The notes: generated by a model from the letters alone, not told the origin. Positions 53,477-62,497 are shown, numbered from the stretch's first letter. The stretch: 64,000 nt of DNA from Sphingobacterium sp. LZ7M1 (GCF_024296865.1 NZ_CP101134.1:930001-994000); one strand, 5' to 3'. Numbers and translations are program-made.

Positions 53477-54230
53477 TTTTCTTTTCCATATTTTGTCGCG
53501 TCAATTCTGAACAAAATATTGTTGTCGCCACTGCAACATTTAATGACTCAGCCTTGCCAACCCGCGGAATGGTCACTGCCTGATCAATTTTAGGGATCAA
53601 GCTTTCCCTGATTCCATTTCCCTCATTGCCCATCATGATAAACCCTTCATTCCCAAAATTGGCCCCATAAATAGAATCCCCGTCCAACAAAGCCCCAAAA
53701 ACCGGCATGCTGTTTTTCTGAATGAACTCTTCCAGATCCAGATAGTGTAATTTAATACGTGAAAGTGAACCCATGGTCGCCTGTACGACCTTGGGATTGT
53801 AGGCATCTACAGTACCTATTGAACAGATAATGTTTTCAATCCCGAACCATTCCGCCGTACGGATGATGGTTCCCAAATTGCCCGGATCTTGAACATCATC
53901 CAAGATCAAACTATGCCTCCCCTGTAAATCCTTTACCTGTAATTGATTAAAATGAGGGATTTCCACCAAAGCCAAAGCCCCTTGCGGATTCTTTAAGCCA
54001 CTTATTTTCCCAAACTCTGACTCACTAAGCTCTTCAAGTTTTATATTTTGCGGTATTTTGCCCAATTTTGCAGCGGCATCTACTGTCGCAAATATTTTAC
54101 TTATCTTGTAGCTGGAATGTATAAACTCCAAAACGGATTTTATGCCCTCTACCACAAATAAGTTATGCTGAGTTCGAAATTTTTTATGCTGCAATGAAGT
54201 AATTAGACTGATTTGAGCTTTTGACAACAT
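53469..54230 (-). CDS. TrmH/SpoU-family RNA 2'-O-methyltransferase
   Basis: This enzyme methylates a ribose 2'-OH in rRNA or tRNA with SAM. I start at the ATG at 54230 (MLSKAQISLITSL), giving 253 residues; the longer frame to 54332 would run into the divergent TamL gene and adds 34 residues without family match. An N-terminal RNA-binding substrate domain (about 5-85, KFRTQHNLFVVEGIKSV) is followed by the SPOUT domain: LDDVQDPGNLGTIIRTAEWFGI, FIMMGNEGNGI and IPRVGKAESLNVAVATTIF, which form the trefoil knot that binds SAM. Exact target is unknown. The start is only 7 bp from the divergent TamL ATG. Confidence 0.9.
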   Translation of the reverse strand: MLSKAQISLITSLQHKKFRTQHNLFVVEGIKSVLEFIHSSYKISKIFATVDAAAKLGKIPQNIKLEELSESEFGKISGLKNPQGALALVEIPHFNQLQVKDLQGRHSLILDDVQDPGNLGTIIRTAEWFGIENIICSIGTVDAYNPKVVQATMGSLSRIKLHYLDLEEFIQKNSMPVFGALLDGDSIYGANFGNEGFIMMGNEGNGIRESLIPKIDQAVTIPRVGKAESLNVAVATTIFCSELTRQNMEKKNG

Positions 54231-54237
54231 GGGATGA

Positions 54238-56589
54238 ATGACTAATAAAAGAAGTTTATTATTTTTTGCAAGTATAACGTTTTTGTCGCTAATTATTGCG
54301 TCCTGTCGATCTGCGAAATACCTCGACGACAATCAATACCTGGTCACAGATGTCGATCTAAATGGCGTAACTCCCGAATTGAAAGAACCCGCTGGCATGT
54401 ACGTGGCCAATGAAATTCGTCCGAATTCTCCGCTCTATCTGACCATCTATAACATGTTCAATACCCGAGACGGTCAATATAAAACTGAAAAAATAAAAAA
54501 TGTCGGTGAGGCACCGAGAATCCTAGACTCTGCGGTAGTCGAGCTATCGGCGACCCAAATTCAACGCTTCCTCCAAACCAAAGGTTATTTTAATGCCAAG
54601 GTTGAACCGCAGATAGAATTCAATAAAAAGAAAGCAAAAATCAACTTCAATGCGAACCTGGGAAACCCTTATACCATTCGGGAAATCGATAGGACAGTAG
54701 AGGACCCCGCCGTCGATTCCATCTATCAAGAAAAGGTCGTCCCAATTAGTCCTCTGAAATCAGGAAAACGCTATGATGCTTCTGATCTTTACCTAGAACG
54801 AGAGCGCTTATATACCAATATGAGAGAATCGGGATACTATGATTACCTAAGGCAATATATGCGGGCTGGAATTGATACCATTGATTTGGAAAATCAAGCT
54901 GATTTATTGATCCAGGTGTCCAATAGAGAAGATTCAACTAAACATAAGATTTATTATATTGACAGTGTGTACTTTACGGTTGAAGCTGCCGATCCGGAAT
55001 TAAAGAAGAATTCTGAGGGTAAATTTGACAGCCTGACCAAGATTTTCTATACCGATCAAACCGGCAATTTTAAACTAAGACCGTTATCCAGATATGCATT
55101 CCTGAGAACAGGACAAAAGTTCAATAGTGCGAATGAGGAATTGGCCTACGACCGGTTATATGAAATGAATGGTTTCCGATCGGTAAAGATCAATTACCAG
55201 CAAAAAGATTCCAATAAATTGGATGTCCATTATAATGTGGTGCCACGTTCTGCCATGAGCAACCAGATTGAAGGCGAATTTACTTTCAGCTCTGGAATGA
55301 GCGGTTTTAACGTGGGGAATACCTTCTCCCATCGAAATGTCTTCGGTGGATCGGAAACCATTGAGGTCAAAATGCGCTATGGAGTACTTTTTGATTCCAG
55401 GTTGCCGGGTAGCTTGGCCGATAAGATCTTTAACAATGACTTTCAGGTAGGGGTTAACCTGTCCTTTCCTAGGTTATTGACCCCTTTCCGGGTTCGTAGC
55501 GTAGGTCGTTACGGTTTGCCTAGAACCACCTTTTCATCTAGTTTGCAATTGTTCTTTCAGGATCAAACCTATGCCAACAGGTATTGGATCAATAGCTTAA
55601 ACTACATCTGGTATGAGGCAACCAATAAGATGCATAGTCTGACTCCGGTGGTTATCGAGTATAGACACGGACAGTTGAACGAAGAATTTAAACAGAGCCT
55701 GATCGATCAGGGCTATGGCCTATATGTTCGAAGCAATGACCGTAAATACTTTGGCTTAGGTGCACAGTATGCCTATACCTACAATGGACCAAAATTAACA
55801 ACCAAAGAAAACTTCAGTTATTTCAGGGGAGCGGTCGATGTCAGTGGAAATCTGTTAGGTGTGTTTGGGAATGTCATGAAATTCAAGCAGAATCAAGACG
55901 GCGAGAAGCTGATCTTTGGGGTGCCATTTCTACAATATGTGAAAGGTGAAATAGACTATCGTTGGTACAGACATCTGGGCGGAAATAAACAGTTTGTGTT
56001 TCGGGTCAACTCCGGTGTTGCGGTTCCTTATGGTAACAACTCCTCCCTGAACATGATTTTTGAAAAGAGTTTCTTTGCAGGGGGTATGAATGGTATCCGT
56101 GCTTGGCAGGCCCGTACGCTGGGTCCAGGGGGCTATAACCGTTCTTCCATCAATCCTGAATTCCGTGTAAACCTGAGAAACCTCGATCAGCTTGGTGAAA
56201 TAAAGTTGGAAACCAATGCTGAATTTCGCTTCCGCATGCTGAACAATTTCTTTGGGGCCAAGTTAAATGGAGCCACATTTTTAGATGCTGGAAACGTATG
56301 GAGGATCCGTGAAGATATCATCAATCCTAATGGGGAGTTCCGTGGGGATAAATTCCTTTCGCAAATTGCACTGGGCACTGGTTTCGGTCTTCGTGTCGAC
56401 CTCGATTATTTTATTATCCGTTTAGATGCAGGTCTTAAACTGAAAGATCCACAGTTTTCAGGTTCGGATCAATGGGTTATCAAGGACTTCTTCAATGCCA
56501 AGAAATTCAAACAGGATTATTATCAGACCAACTGGCCAGACCGATATAGCTTTATCCAATACAATTTCGGGGTAGGGATGCCGTTCTAG
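54238..56589 (+). CDS. tamL: TamL-type BamA/TamA family outer membrane lipoprotein
   Basis: A 783-residue Omp85-superfamily protein that likely helps insert proteins or lipids into the outer membrane, together with TamB. Unlike proteobacterial TamA it carries a lipoprotein signal ending IIASC (Cys23), the hallmark of TamL in Bacteroidota. After it come POTRA-like repeats (about 35-330, ATQIQRFLQTKGYFNAKVEPQ and GQKFNSANEELAYDRLYEMNGFRSVKI) and a D15-type barrel (about 340-783) with MRYGVLFDSRLPG, FFAGGMNGIRAW (a RAW/ARG-type lid motif) and a C-terminal FNFGVGMPF strand. The neighbouring TrmH gene on the other strand is a frequent partner in this phylum as far as I recall. TamB is not in the window. 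Confidence 0.9.
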   Translation: MTNKRSLLFFASITFLSLIIASCRSAKYLDDNQYLVTDVDLNGVTPELKEPAGMYVANEIRPNSPLYLTIYNMFNTRDGQYKTEKIKNVGEAPRILDSAVVELSATQIQRFLQTKGYFNAKVEPQIEFNKKKAKINFNANLGNPYTIREIDRTVEDPAVDSIYQEKVVPISPLKSGKRYDASDLYLERERLYTNMRESGYYDYLRQYMRAGIDTIDLENQADLLIQVSNREDSTKHKIYYIDSVYFTVEAADPELKKNSEGKFDSLTKIFYTDQTGNFKLRPLSRYAFLRTGQKFNSANEELAYDRLYEMNGFRSVKINYQQKDSNKLDVHYNVVPRSAMSNQIEGEFTFSSGMSGFNVGNTFSHRNVFGGSETIEVKMRYGVLFDSRLPGSLADKIFNNDFQVGVNLSFPRLLTPFRVRSVGRYGLPRTTFSSSLQLFFQDQTYANRYWINSLNYIWYEATNKMHSLTPVVIEYRHGQLNEEFKQSLIDQGYGLYVRSNDRKYFGLGAQYAYTYNGPKLTTKENFSYFRGAVDVSGNLLGVFGNVMKFKQNQDGEKLIFGVPFLQYVKGEIDYRWYRHLGGNKQFVFRVNSGVAVPYGNNSSLNMIFEKSFFAGGMNGIRAWQARTLGPGGYNRSSINPEFRVNLRNLDQLGEIKLETNAEFRFRMLNNFFGAKLNGATFLDAGNVWRIREDIINPNGEFRGDKFLSQIALGTGFGLRVDLDYFIIRLDAGLKLKDPQFSGSDQWVIKDFFNAKKFKQDYYQTNWPDRYSFIQYNFGVGMPF

Positions 56590-57128
56590 AGCAGGCCTTT
56601 CAATCCCATGATACTGCTTTCGATCAACTGTCGAACATCCAATCCTTTGCTATAGTTCAGGTAGAAATAAATAGCAGCTAGAATTAACAGGGTAATCAAG
56701 AAGCGCTTGAACTTATAGGCAATGTACAGGATCAACAAGGGAATAATGATCAAAAGAAATCCACTGATTTTATAAGGGGTAATGCCTTTGTCGGTCACCC
56801 GCAAGAAAAAAAGTTTCCCTAAATCAGAACCTGCGAATTTATGCTTAAAAAACACAAAGGTTGAAGATTCAATGGGATTGCTTGTAACAGCCACACCATC
56901 GGTAAATTTCAGTTCCTGCGAAAAACCATTGATGGTGAAATTATAATTGCCGTTGACCGTATTGTCCGTTTTTTCAGCGGTATCGATGGCAATTATCGCT
57001 AATTTTCCATTCTGCGAAAGGTTTTCCTTAACTGTAAAGTCCTTAATAATTGTGTTTTGCGCCAGCAATTCTAGGGGCATAAGGTACAAGATACCAAGGC
57101 ATAAGAAAAGAAACCATCTGTTTTTCAT
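56586..57128 (-). CDS. hypothetical exported membrane protein
   Basis: A 180-residue protein from the ATG at 57128 (MKNRWFLFLCLGILYL signal, cleavage near LLAQN). Residues 23-115 look like an Ig-like, beta-rich periplasmic domain (TVNGNYNFTINGFSQELKFTDG), followed by two membrane helices (about 121-139 and 143-158) and a short amphipathic tail. I do not recognise a family. It is convergent with TamL, overlapping by 4 bp, and divergent from serS. A link to envelope biogenesis is only positional. Confidence 0.7.
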   Translation of the reverse strand: MKNRWFLFLCLGILYLMPLELLAQNTIIKDFTVKENLSQNGKLAIIAIDTAEKTDNTVNGNYNFTINGFSQELKFTDGVAVTSNPIESSTFVFFKHKFAGSDLGKLFFLRVTDKGITPYKISGFLLIIIPLLILYIAYKFKRFLITLLILAAIYFYLNYSKGLDVRQLIESSIMGLKGLL

Positions 57129-57184
57129 GATGCAATGATACAAAATTGCATGGATTCTAAAAATGGATAGGCTACAAATTCAAG

Positions 57185-57215
57185 TTTATTAATTGCGGAG
57201 GTCTTCTTATCTTTG
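57185..57215 (+). promoter_or_regulatory. candidate serS promoter
   Basis: TTTA (57185-57188), 19-bp spacer, TATCTTTG (57208-57215), a perfect match to the Bacteroidota -7 consensus TAnnTTTG. It would give a leader of about 25 bases before the serS ATG. Confidence 0.6.
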
Positions 57216-57245
57216 CTCACGTTACAAATAAAAAAGCATAATTAT

Positions 57246-58517
57246 ATGTTGCAATTAAATTACATCCGCGAAAATCGGGACCATGTAGTTGAAAGGCTTG
57301 GAGTTAAGAATTTCAACGAAGTAGAATTGGTCGATCAGATCATTGCTTTAGACGAACAACGTCGCAAAACTCAAAATCAATCTGACTCTATTGCAGCTGA
57401 GGCAAACTCGTCCGCTAAGCAAATTGGAGACTTGATGCGTCAAGGTAAGAAAGAGGAAGCTGAAGCAATAAAATCGCGTTCTGCATCATATAAAGAGCAA
57501 ATCAAAGAGCTTTCAGAAGCATTGGATAAAATCGAAAAAGAACTGCACGATAAGTTGATCCAATTGCCGAATCTGCCTTATAAACTGGTTCCTGCTGGAT
57601 TGACTCCAGAAGATAATGAAGTTGTTCTAGAAAATGGAACGGTCCCTCAGTTACCTGAAGGAGCATTGCCTCACTGGGAATTAGCAGCTAAATACGATAT
57701 CATTGACTTCGAATTAGGTACTAAGATCACCGGTGCTGGTTTTCCAGTGTATAAAGGAAAGGGCGCCCGTTTGCAACGAGGATTGATTAACTTCTTCTTG
57801 GATGAAGCTGCTAAAATGGGCTACCGTGAGGTTCAGGTCCCTATTGTAGTGAATGAAGATTCTGCCTATGCAACTGGTCAATTACCTGATAAAGAAGGTC
57901 AGATGTACCATGTCACAAACGACGACTTTTATCTGATTCCAACTGCAGAGGTGCCAATCACAAATATTTACCGTGATACCATTGTTAAAAGTGAGAATTT
58001 CCCTATCAAACATTGTGGCTATACCCCATGTTTCCGCAGAGAAGCGGGATCTTATGGCGCGCATGTCCGTGGTTTGAACAGATTGCACCAATTTGATAAA
58101 GTTGAATTGGTTCAGATCGTTAATCCTGAGAAATCCTACGAAACGTTAGAGGAGATGAGTAGCTATGTACAATCTTTATTGCAGAAGTTAGGATTGCCAT
58201 ACCGCGTTTTACGTTTATGCGGAGGTGATATGAGCTTTACATCTGCCATGACCTACGATATGGAAACCTATTCAGCGGCACAAGAACGATGGTTAGAAGT
58301 ATCCTCAGTATCAAACTTTGAAACTTACCAAGCAAACCGTCTTAAAGTTCGTTTCAAAGGCGAGGATGGCAAGACCCAATTGGCGCACACCTTAAATGGT
58401 TCCGCATTGGCTTTACCTAGAATCGTAGCAACACTCTTAGAAAACAATCAAACCGAAAAAGGAATCAAGATCCCAGAAGTTCTGGTCCCTTATGTTGGAT
58501 TTGACTATATCGACTAA
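57246..58517 (+). CDS. serS: serine--tRNA ligase
   Basis: This enzyme charges tRNA-Ser (and tRNA-Sec where present) with serine. The start is the ATG at 57246 (MLQLNYIRENRDHVVERLG, the conserved SerRS N-terminus), giving 423 residues. The N-terminal coiled-coil arm (about 30-105) is followed by the class II catalytic core: motif 1 around LINFFLDEAAKMGYREVQVP, motif 2 CFRREAGSYGAHVRGLNRLHQF and motif 3 NGSALALPRIVATLLENNQ. The TAEVPITN stretch is also typical. The gene ends in a terminator and the GAGAT-type repeat. It shows a candidate promoter of its own. Confidence 0.96.
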   Translation: MLQLNYIRENRDHVVERLGVKNFNEVELVDQIIALDEQRRKTQNQSDSIAAEANSSAKQIGDLMRQGKKEEAEAIKSRSASYKEQIKELSEALDKIEKELHDKLIQLPNLPYKLVPAGLTPEDNEVVLENGTVPQLPEGALPHWELAAKYDIIDFELGTKITGAGFPVYKGKGARLQRGLINFFLDEAAKMGYREVQVPIVVNEDSAYATGQLPDKEGQMYHVTNDDFYLIPTAEVPITNIYRDTIVKSENFPIKHCGYTPCFRREAGSYGAHVRGLNRLHQFDKVELVQIVNPEKSYETLEEMSSYVQSLLQKLGLPYRVLRLCGGDMSFTSAMTYDMETYSAAQERWLEVSSVSNFETYQANRLKVRFKGEDGKTQLAHTLNGSALALPRIVATLLENNQTEKGIKIPEVLVPYVGFDYID

Positions 58518-58551
58518 AAAAATATCCCCGATCTCTCGGGGATATTTTTTT
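58516..58551. terminator. terminator after serS
   Basis: AAAAATATCCCCGA and TCGGGGATATTTTTTT form a long stem (CCCCGA 58526-58531, TCGGGG 58536-58541) with a TCTC loop and T-run. The stop of serS overlaps the A-run. Confidence 0.92.
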
Positions 58552-58558
58552 TAGTCAG

Positions 58559-58767
58559 TATTGAGATATGAGATGTGAGATTTGATATATTAAATTTGAA
58601 ACCTGTATGATCTCAAATCTCATATACCAATACTCACATCTCTCTTAGCGCCTTTCTATCTCAAATCTCAAATCTCAATACTCACATCTGTCGTAGCGCC
58701 TTTCTATCTCATATCTCACATCTCAATACTCATATCCCGACCTCACATCTCAATACTCATATCTCCT
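58559..58767. repeat. GAGAT-type repeat block between convergent genes (second locus)
   Basis: GAGATATGAGATGTGAGATTTGA on the plus side is followed by ATCTCAAATCTCATA words and by two copies of TAGCGCCTTTCTATCTCA. That word is the complement of the AGATAGAAAGGGTGCTA spacer of the 12985-13080 block, so the two loci belong to one repeat family. It lies next to the serS terminator and runs into the 3' end of the methyltransferase gene. Confidence 0.9.
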
Positions 58768-59462
58768 CTAGGCTCCATCCTCAGCAAATACTGATCATTA
58801 TCATCTTCAAATAGGACCTGCACAACCCAATTCTCTTCATGGGCTATTTTGATCAAGGTTTGTTGGTCGATGTAAAGCCATTTGAAAGGCTGTCCAAGGT
58901 TACCCTTGTATTCGTATTGAAAGTTGATCTCACCGAAGTAGTGTTCTGGTCTGGCAATCCTATACTCCTCATAGAGGTAGGAAATATCGGAACTGTCGAA
59001 AATAAGCTGTCCTTTATCGGTAAGCAGCTTTTTTGAATGTTTTAGAAGATTCCTGAATCCATCTAGGGTTTCGGCGATCCCTATTCCGTTCATCAAGAAC
59101 AATAGGGTATCATATTTTTTATCCGAGAACTTAAAGAAATCAGCATGGATGACATGGTTTACACCGCGCTTTTCCATGATCTTGCAGGCTGTCTCCGAGA
59201 TTTCCATGGCATCGACCTCAAATCCCTTCTCTTGCAGGTACAATGCATGTACTCCGGCACCTGCGCCAACATCCAGGACCTTGCCGTCGCAAAGGGATAG
59301 CGCAATAAATTCCAGCTCCGGAATATCTTCCTCTTCCCTGAAAAACACTTCAATGGGCATTTCTTCAATATCGCCATAGCTGCTGTGCAATAGGAGAGGT
59401 TCATTTAGCTTGCCTACAGCATGATAATCATATAGCGCTTCACCATAAACATCTCTATTCAT
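58743..59462 (-). CDS. class I SAM-dependent methyltransferase
   Basis: A 239-residue Rossmann-fold methyltransferase. Motif I is VLDVGAGAGVHALYL (about 64-78), the acidic SAM ribose contact follows in DAMEISETAC, and motif IV-like LLFLMNGIGI and LIFDSSDISYLY complete the core. Substrate is unknown; the N-terminal MNRDVYGEALYDYHAVG segment is shared by many uncharacterised methyltransferases in Bacteroidota. It overlaps the pncB gene upstream by 8 bp, so the two are co-translated. The last residues (GDMSIEM and the stop) come from the intergenic repeat, meaning the end of the protein has been replaced or extended by repeat DNA. Confidence 0.85.
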   Translation of the reverse strand: MNRDVYGEALYDYHAVGKLNEPLLLHSSYGDIEEMPIEVFFREEEDIPELEFIALSLCDGKVLDVGAGAGVHALYLQEKGFEVDAMEISETACKIMEKRGVNHVIHADFFKFSDKKYDTLLFLMNGIGIAETLDGFRNLLKHSKKLLTDKGQLIFDSSDISYLYEEYRIARPEHYFGEINFQYEYKGNLGQPFKWLYIDQQTLIKIAHEENWVVQVLFEDDNDQYLLRMEPRGDMSIEM

Positions 59463-60633
59463 GGTTTGCGATATTTAAGAAACGTTTCGCCATTTTTATT
59501 TCCTCGGGGTCACCGGTATGTTTGTTAGGTTCATCCGACAGCTTGATTACAGGAGTCCATTCGCCTTCATCTGGAAAGGCTTCCGTCATCTTGATTACGA
59601 TATTCATCCTCGACAGACCGACATCATTGGTGAAGTCTGTTCCGATACCAAATGAATGACCGATTTTATCCTGACAGAAATTGACAATCTTTACGACCTT
59701 CTCATAATCCAGTCCATCAGAAAAGATGATGGTCTTGTTGAGCGGATTGATTCCTTTACTGTTATAGTGGTCAATAGTCTTTTGCGCAAATTCAATCGCA
59801 TCGCCACTATCATGTCTGACCCCATCAAATAGCTTACTTAGCTTTTTGTCAAACTGTTTGAAGAAAACCTCTGTAGTATAGGTGTCCGAAAGGGCGATCC
59901 CTAAATCGCCACGGTAAACATCCGACCAGTTCTCCAAGCCTAAGAGGTTGGCCATCTTGTAGCCATATTTTGCGGCATGGAACATAAACCATTCATGGGC
60001 ATGTGTACCGATTGGCTTAGTATGGTATTTCATGGCGAAATGCACATTGCTCGTGCCGATAAATGTCTTGGAAGGATGCTCCTTCAAGGCTTTGATCACC
60101 AAGTCATGCACGGCATAGGAGTGGCGTCTACGGGTCCCAAAGTCTGCAATCGTAATGTTGAGCTTATCGTATTTGTACATCTTTTCATGAACAATATTCA
60201 TGACCTCAGCATCATCCACCCTTTTTTGTCCAGTTACTTCATAATAGGTTTCACAGATCAATGCCATCAGGGGCACCTCCCATAAAATGGTCCTATACCA
60301 ATAGCCTTCGACCTTTACCGATAGATCGGGGCCATTTTGTGTAATCTTGACTTCATCTGGGTCAAAATGATAGCCTTGTAGGAAATCAAAATAAGTCGGG
60401 TCGATATAAGGACAGGTCTTTGCAAAAAAGTTTTTTTCTGCAACCGTAAGCTTCAAGTTTGCCAATTGATTTACAGCTTCCCTCAGTTTTTCGGCAAAGC
60501 CCGCCGGAAACTCATGCTTCCCACGGTTGATAAATTGATAACGTGCTTTCGCCTTTGGAAAGAGTTTCACCACGGCATATTGCATGGTGAATTTGTAAAA
60601 ATCATTGTCTAAAATGGAGGTAAGTTTTGCCAT
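59455..60633 (-). CDS. pncB: nicotinate phosphoribosyltransferase
   Basis: This enzyme makes nicotinate mononucleotide from nicotinate and PRPP, using ATP, for NAD salvage. The 392-residue protein has the family start (LTSILDNDFYKFTMQYAV), the FGTRRRHSYAVHD segment, the FIGTSNVHFA and SDGLDYEKV phosphoribosyl-binding strands and FGIGTDFTNDVG. Length matches the E. coli type. It is the first gene of a two-gene minus unit with the methyltransferase (8-bp overlap). Its upstream region includes a lone DnaA-box-like 9-mer at 60699-60707. Confidence 0.95.
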   Translation of the reverse strand: MAKLTSILDNDFYKFTMQYAVVKLFPKAKARYQFINRGKHEFPAGFAEKLREAVNQLANLKLTVAEKNFFAKTCPYIDPTYFDFLQGYHFDPDEVKITQNGPDLSVKVEGYWYRTILWEVPLMALICETYYEVTGQKRVDDAEVMNIVHEKMYKYDKLNITIADFGTRRRHSYAVHDLVIKALKEHPSKTFIGTSNVHFAMKYHTKPIGTHAHEWFMFHAAKYGYKMANLLGLENWSDVYRGDLGIALSDTYTTEVFFKQFDKKLSKLFDGVRHDSGDAIEFAQKTIDHYNSKGINPLNKTIIFSDGLDYEKVVKIVNFCQDKIGHSFGIGTDFTNDVGLSRMNIVIKMTEAFPDEGEWTPVIKLSDEPNKHTGDPEEIKMAKRFLNIANHE

Positions 60634-60802
60634 TCCTTAAAAAAATTATGCTTGTGCTTGAATTGAAGTTAACAAAAAGCAGGAACAAAAATGCCTTTTT
60701 ATCCACAACAAAACAAAAAATCATCTCCTTTTGGATTAAATACTAACCACAGATTTCTAGTCATTCAGGTCTTAGCTTGGCTAAGTCGTCGAGTAAAAAA
60801 AC

Positions 60803-60832
60803 AAAGCGGGCTGATCAAGATCAGCCCGCTTT
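60803..60832 (-). terminator. terminator after the DUF6600-like gene
   Basis: Perfect 14-bp stem: AAAGCGGGCTGATC (60803-60816) and GATCAGCCCGCTTT (60819-60832). Read on the minus strand it is followed by a T-run (complement of 60795-60801), 30 bp beyond the stop at 60862. Confidence 0.93.
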
Positions 60833-60861
60833 AACAAATTGTTTCAACTAAATATAAAAAT

Positions 60862-62331
60862 TTATCCTCTATTTCCTCGACCTGAACCACGTTCAGAACG
60901 TTGGTTTGATTGTGGTCTTGAAGATGATCTAGATTCATGATTTGAACTACGTTGTACCGAAGGACGACTTTGTGGTCTTTCGGAGTTGCGTGTTTGAAAT
61001 ACTCTATTTTGCGACCTAGATTCCTGTTGCATTCTAGGTTGGCGTTGTTCTCTCTGTGGAGCAGACTGCCTTTGCTGGCTACGGTTCATCGACTCATTTC
61101 TAGCCGGTCTAGAGCTGCGGTTCATCGACTCATTTCTAGCCGGTCTAGAACTGCGGTTCATGGACTCGTTTCTAGTTGGTCTAGAGCTGCGGTTCATCGA
61201 TTCATTTCTGGTCGATCTAGAGCTGCGGTCCATAGACTCATTTCTAGTTGGTCTAGAACTGCGGTTCATTGATTCATTTCTAGAAGCAGGACGATCCATT
61301 GAAACGCGTCCGCGAGAAGAAGGCTGACGGTCTCTGTTGTTGTTGTTTGTGTTTCCTCGCTCTACTCTTCCAGAACGTGAATTCGTGGTTGCTTCTCTAT
61401 TGCTACGGTTTGAATTGCCGTTTCCAATATGCATTTCACGTTGCCCCTTCGCATTTCTAGTGATTCTGTAGTCAGAATTACTTCTTCCGCTTTGGCTACG
61501 TCCTGACCTGTTCTCTACGCGATTGGCAGGAGATCTGTCAGAAGAACGTGAGCTACGATTGTTTTCAAGGCGTCCACTTCTGCTGCTGACAGCACGATCC
61601 GAACGATTGTTTCTATCTGGACGGTACATCGATACTGAACTGCGACTTACACGTGATGCCCCACGTCTGTTATCAAAACTTACATTTCTAACATCAACGC
61701 GTCTACCGATATGTCTTTCGATGTCTCTGCGAGCAGGACCTCCATAGTAACGGTTGTTGTTCACGATATAAGTATTGTTGATAATCGTGGTATTATTATA
61801 GATATTGCGGCGTCCGTAAGACCAATGTCTGTTGATATAACGGTCATAGATACGCGTAGTCGGAATAAATACCCATAGGTCTAGCGGTAAACCGATGCTT
61901 ACATTGACACTGATGCCAGGACGCATCGGTGCCCAACCGTAATATCCACCACCACTACGCCAATCTACCCATGCTGGTCCCCATTCATAGCCTGGAACCC
62001 ATGCCCAACCTCTATGTGGTCTGTGGATCCAACGACCGTAGTGAAATGGTGCCCATCCCCAATCGTAATTGGAGACCCAGGTATTTCCATATTCGGTCAT
62101 GGTCCAATATCCATTGGTACCATAAGGACGAAAGTCATCGTCTTCATCCGGATACCAAACATCGCCATATTCGTCATCATGATCCCAATCCCCATAAGGG
62201 TCCAGTTCTTCATGAAAAACATCAAAATCGACATCTTGATATCCCTGTGCCGATACTGAATTTACGCTGAAAAGCCCCAAGAGCATCATCATAAATGCAG
62301 TATATATTGTGGATGTTTTTAAATTTTTCAT
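60862..62331 (-). CDS. exported DUF6600-like protein with Arg/Ser-rich repeat tail
   Basis: A 489-residue exported protein from the ATG at 62331 (MKNLKTSTIYTAF signal, cleaved near VSAQG); the ATG at 62358 is less likely. The N-terminal domain (about 28-200) is rich in Trp, Tyr and Gly with an acidic start (DVDFDVFHEELDPYGDW) and repeated YG.W..P motifs as in DUF6600 proteins. The rest is low complexity: Arg, Ser and Asn in a highly basic tail holding six 12-residue repeats (RNESMNRSSRPT type) at about 61066-61281. The tail should be disordered and could bind nucleic acid, LPS or acidic polysaccharide. The function is unknown. Confidence 0.8.
   Translation of the reverse strand: MKNLKTSTIYTAFMMMLLGLFSVNSVSAQGYQDVDFDVFHEELDPYGDWDHDDEYGDVWYPDEDDDFRPYGTNGYWTMTEYGNTWVSNYDWGWAPFHYGRWIHRPHRGWAWVPGYEWGPAWVDWRSGGGYYGWAPMRPGISVNVSIGLPLDLWVFIPTTRIYDRYINRHWSYGRRNIYNNTTIINNTYIVNNNRYYGGPARRDIERHIGRRVDVRNVSFDNRRGASRVSRSSVSMYRPDRNNRSDRAVSSRSGRLENNRSSRSSDRSPANRVENRSGRSQSGRSNSDYRITRNAKGQREMHIGNGNSNRSNREATTNSRSGRVERGNTNNNNRDRQPSSRGRVSMDRPASRNESMNRSSRPTRNESMDRSSRSTRNESMNRSSRPTRNESMNRSSRPARNESMNRSSRPARNESMNRSQQRQSAPQREQRQPRMQQESRSQNRVFQTRNSERPQSRPSVQRSSNHESRSSSRPQSNQRSERGSGRGNRG
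61066..61281 (-). repeat. 36-bp coding repeat (12 residues, about six copies)
   Basis: RNESM(N/D)RSSR(P/S)(T/A) repeats in phase six times, the last copy degenerate (RNESMNRSQQ). The base sequence repeats nearly exactly, so the copies look recent and variable in number. Confidence 0.88.
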
Positions 62332-62489
62332 ATGTAAACCATTTAATCTTATTACCATAATTTGTAGGTATGACCGCCACTTTTAAGAAAAGGTTTAATT
62401 GTATAATTATTTTGTCAAACTTTTTTGCTCTTACTGATGTTTCTGCTAATATTGGATAGACTTTCCGAATGGATATTAAGAAATTTTGT

Positions 62490-62497
62490 ACATTTGC
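62490..62497 (+). promoter_or_regulatory. candidate -7 promoter element of the mlaE-like gene
   Basis: TACATTTG matches TAnnTTTG exactly, 52 bp before the ATG. The -33 box is weak (TTTC at 62463-62466, 23-bp spacer). Confidence 0.4.

Noticed and set aside
54231..54332. 34-residue N-terminal extension of the TrmH methyltransferase
   Set aside because: It would lie antisense within the TamL coding region and does not match the family; the ATG at 54230 fits the usual N-terminus.
60699..60707. Perfect DnaA-box 9-mer TTATCCACA near pncB
   Set aside because: A single 9-mer is expected about once in a window of this size by chance. No cluster of boxes or AT-rich unwinding region accompanies it, so no origin is called.
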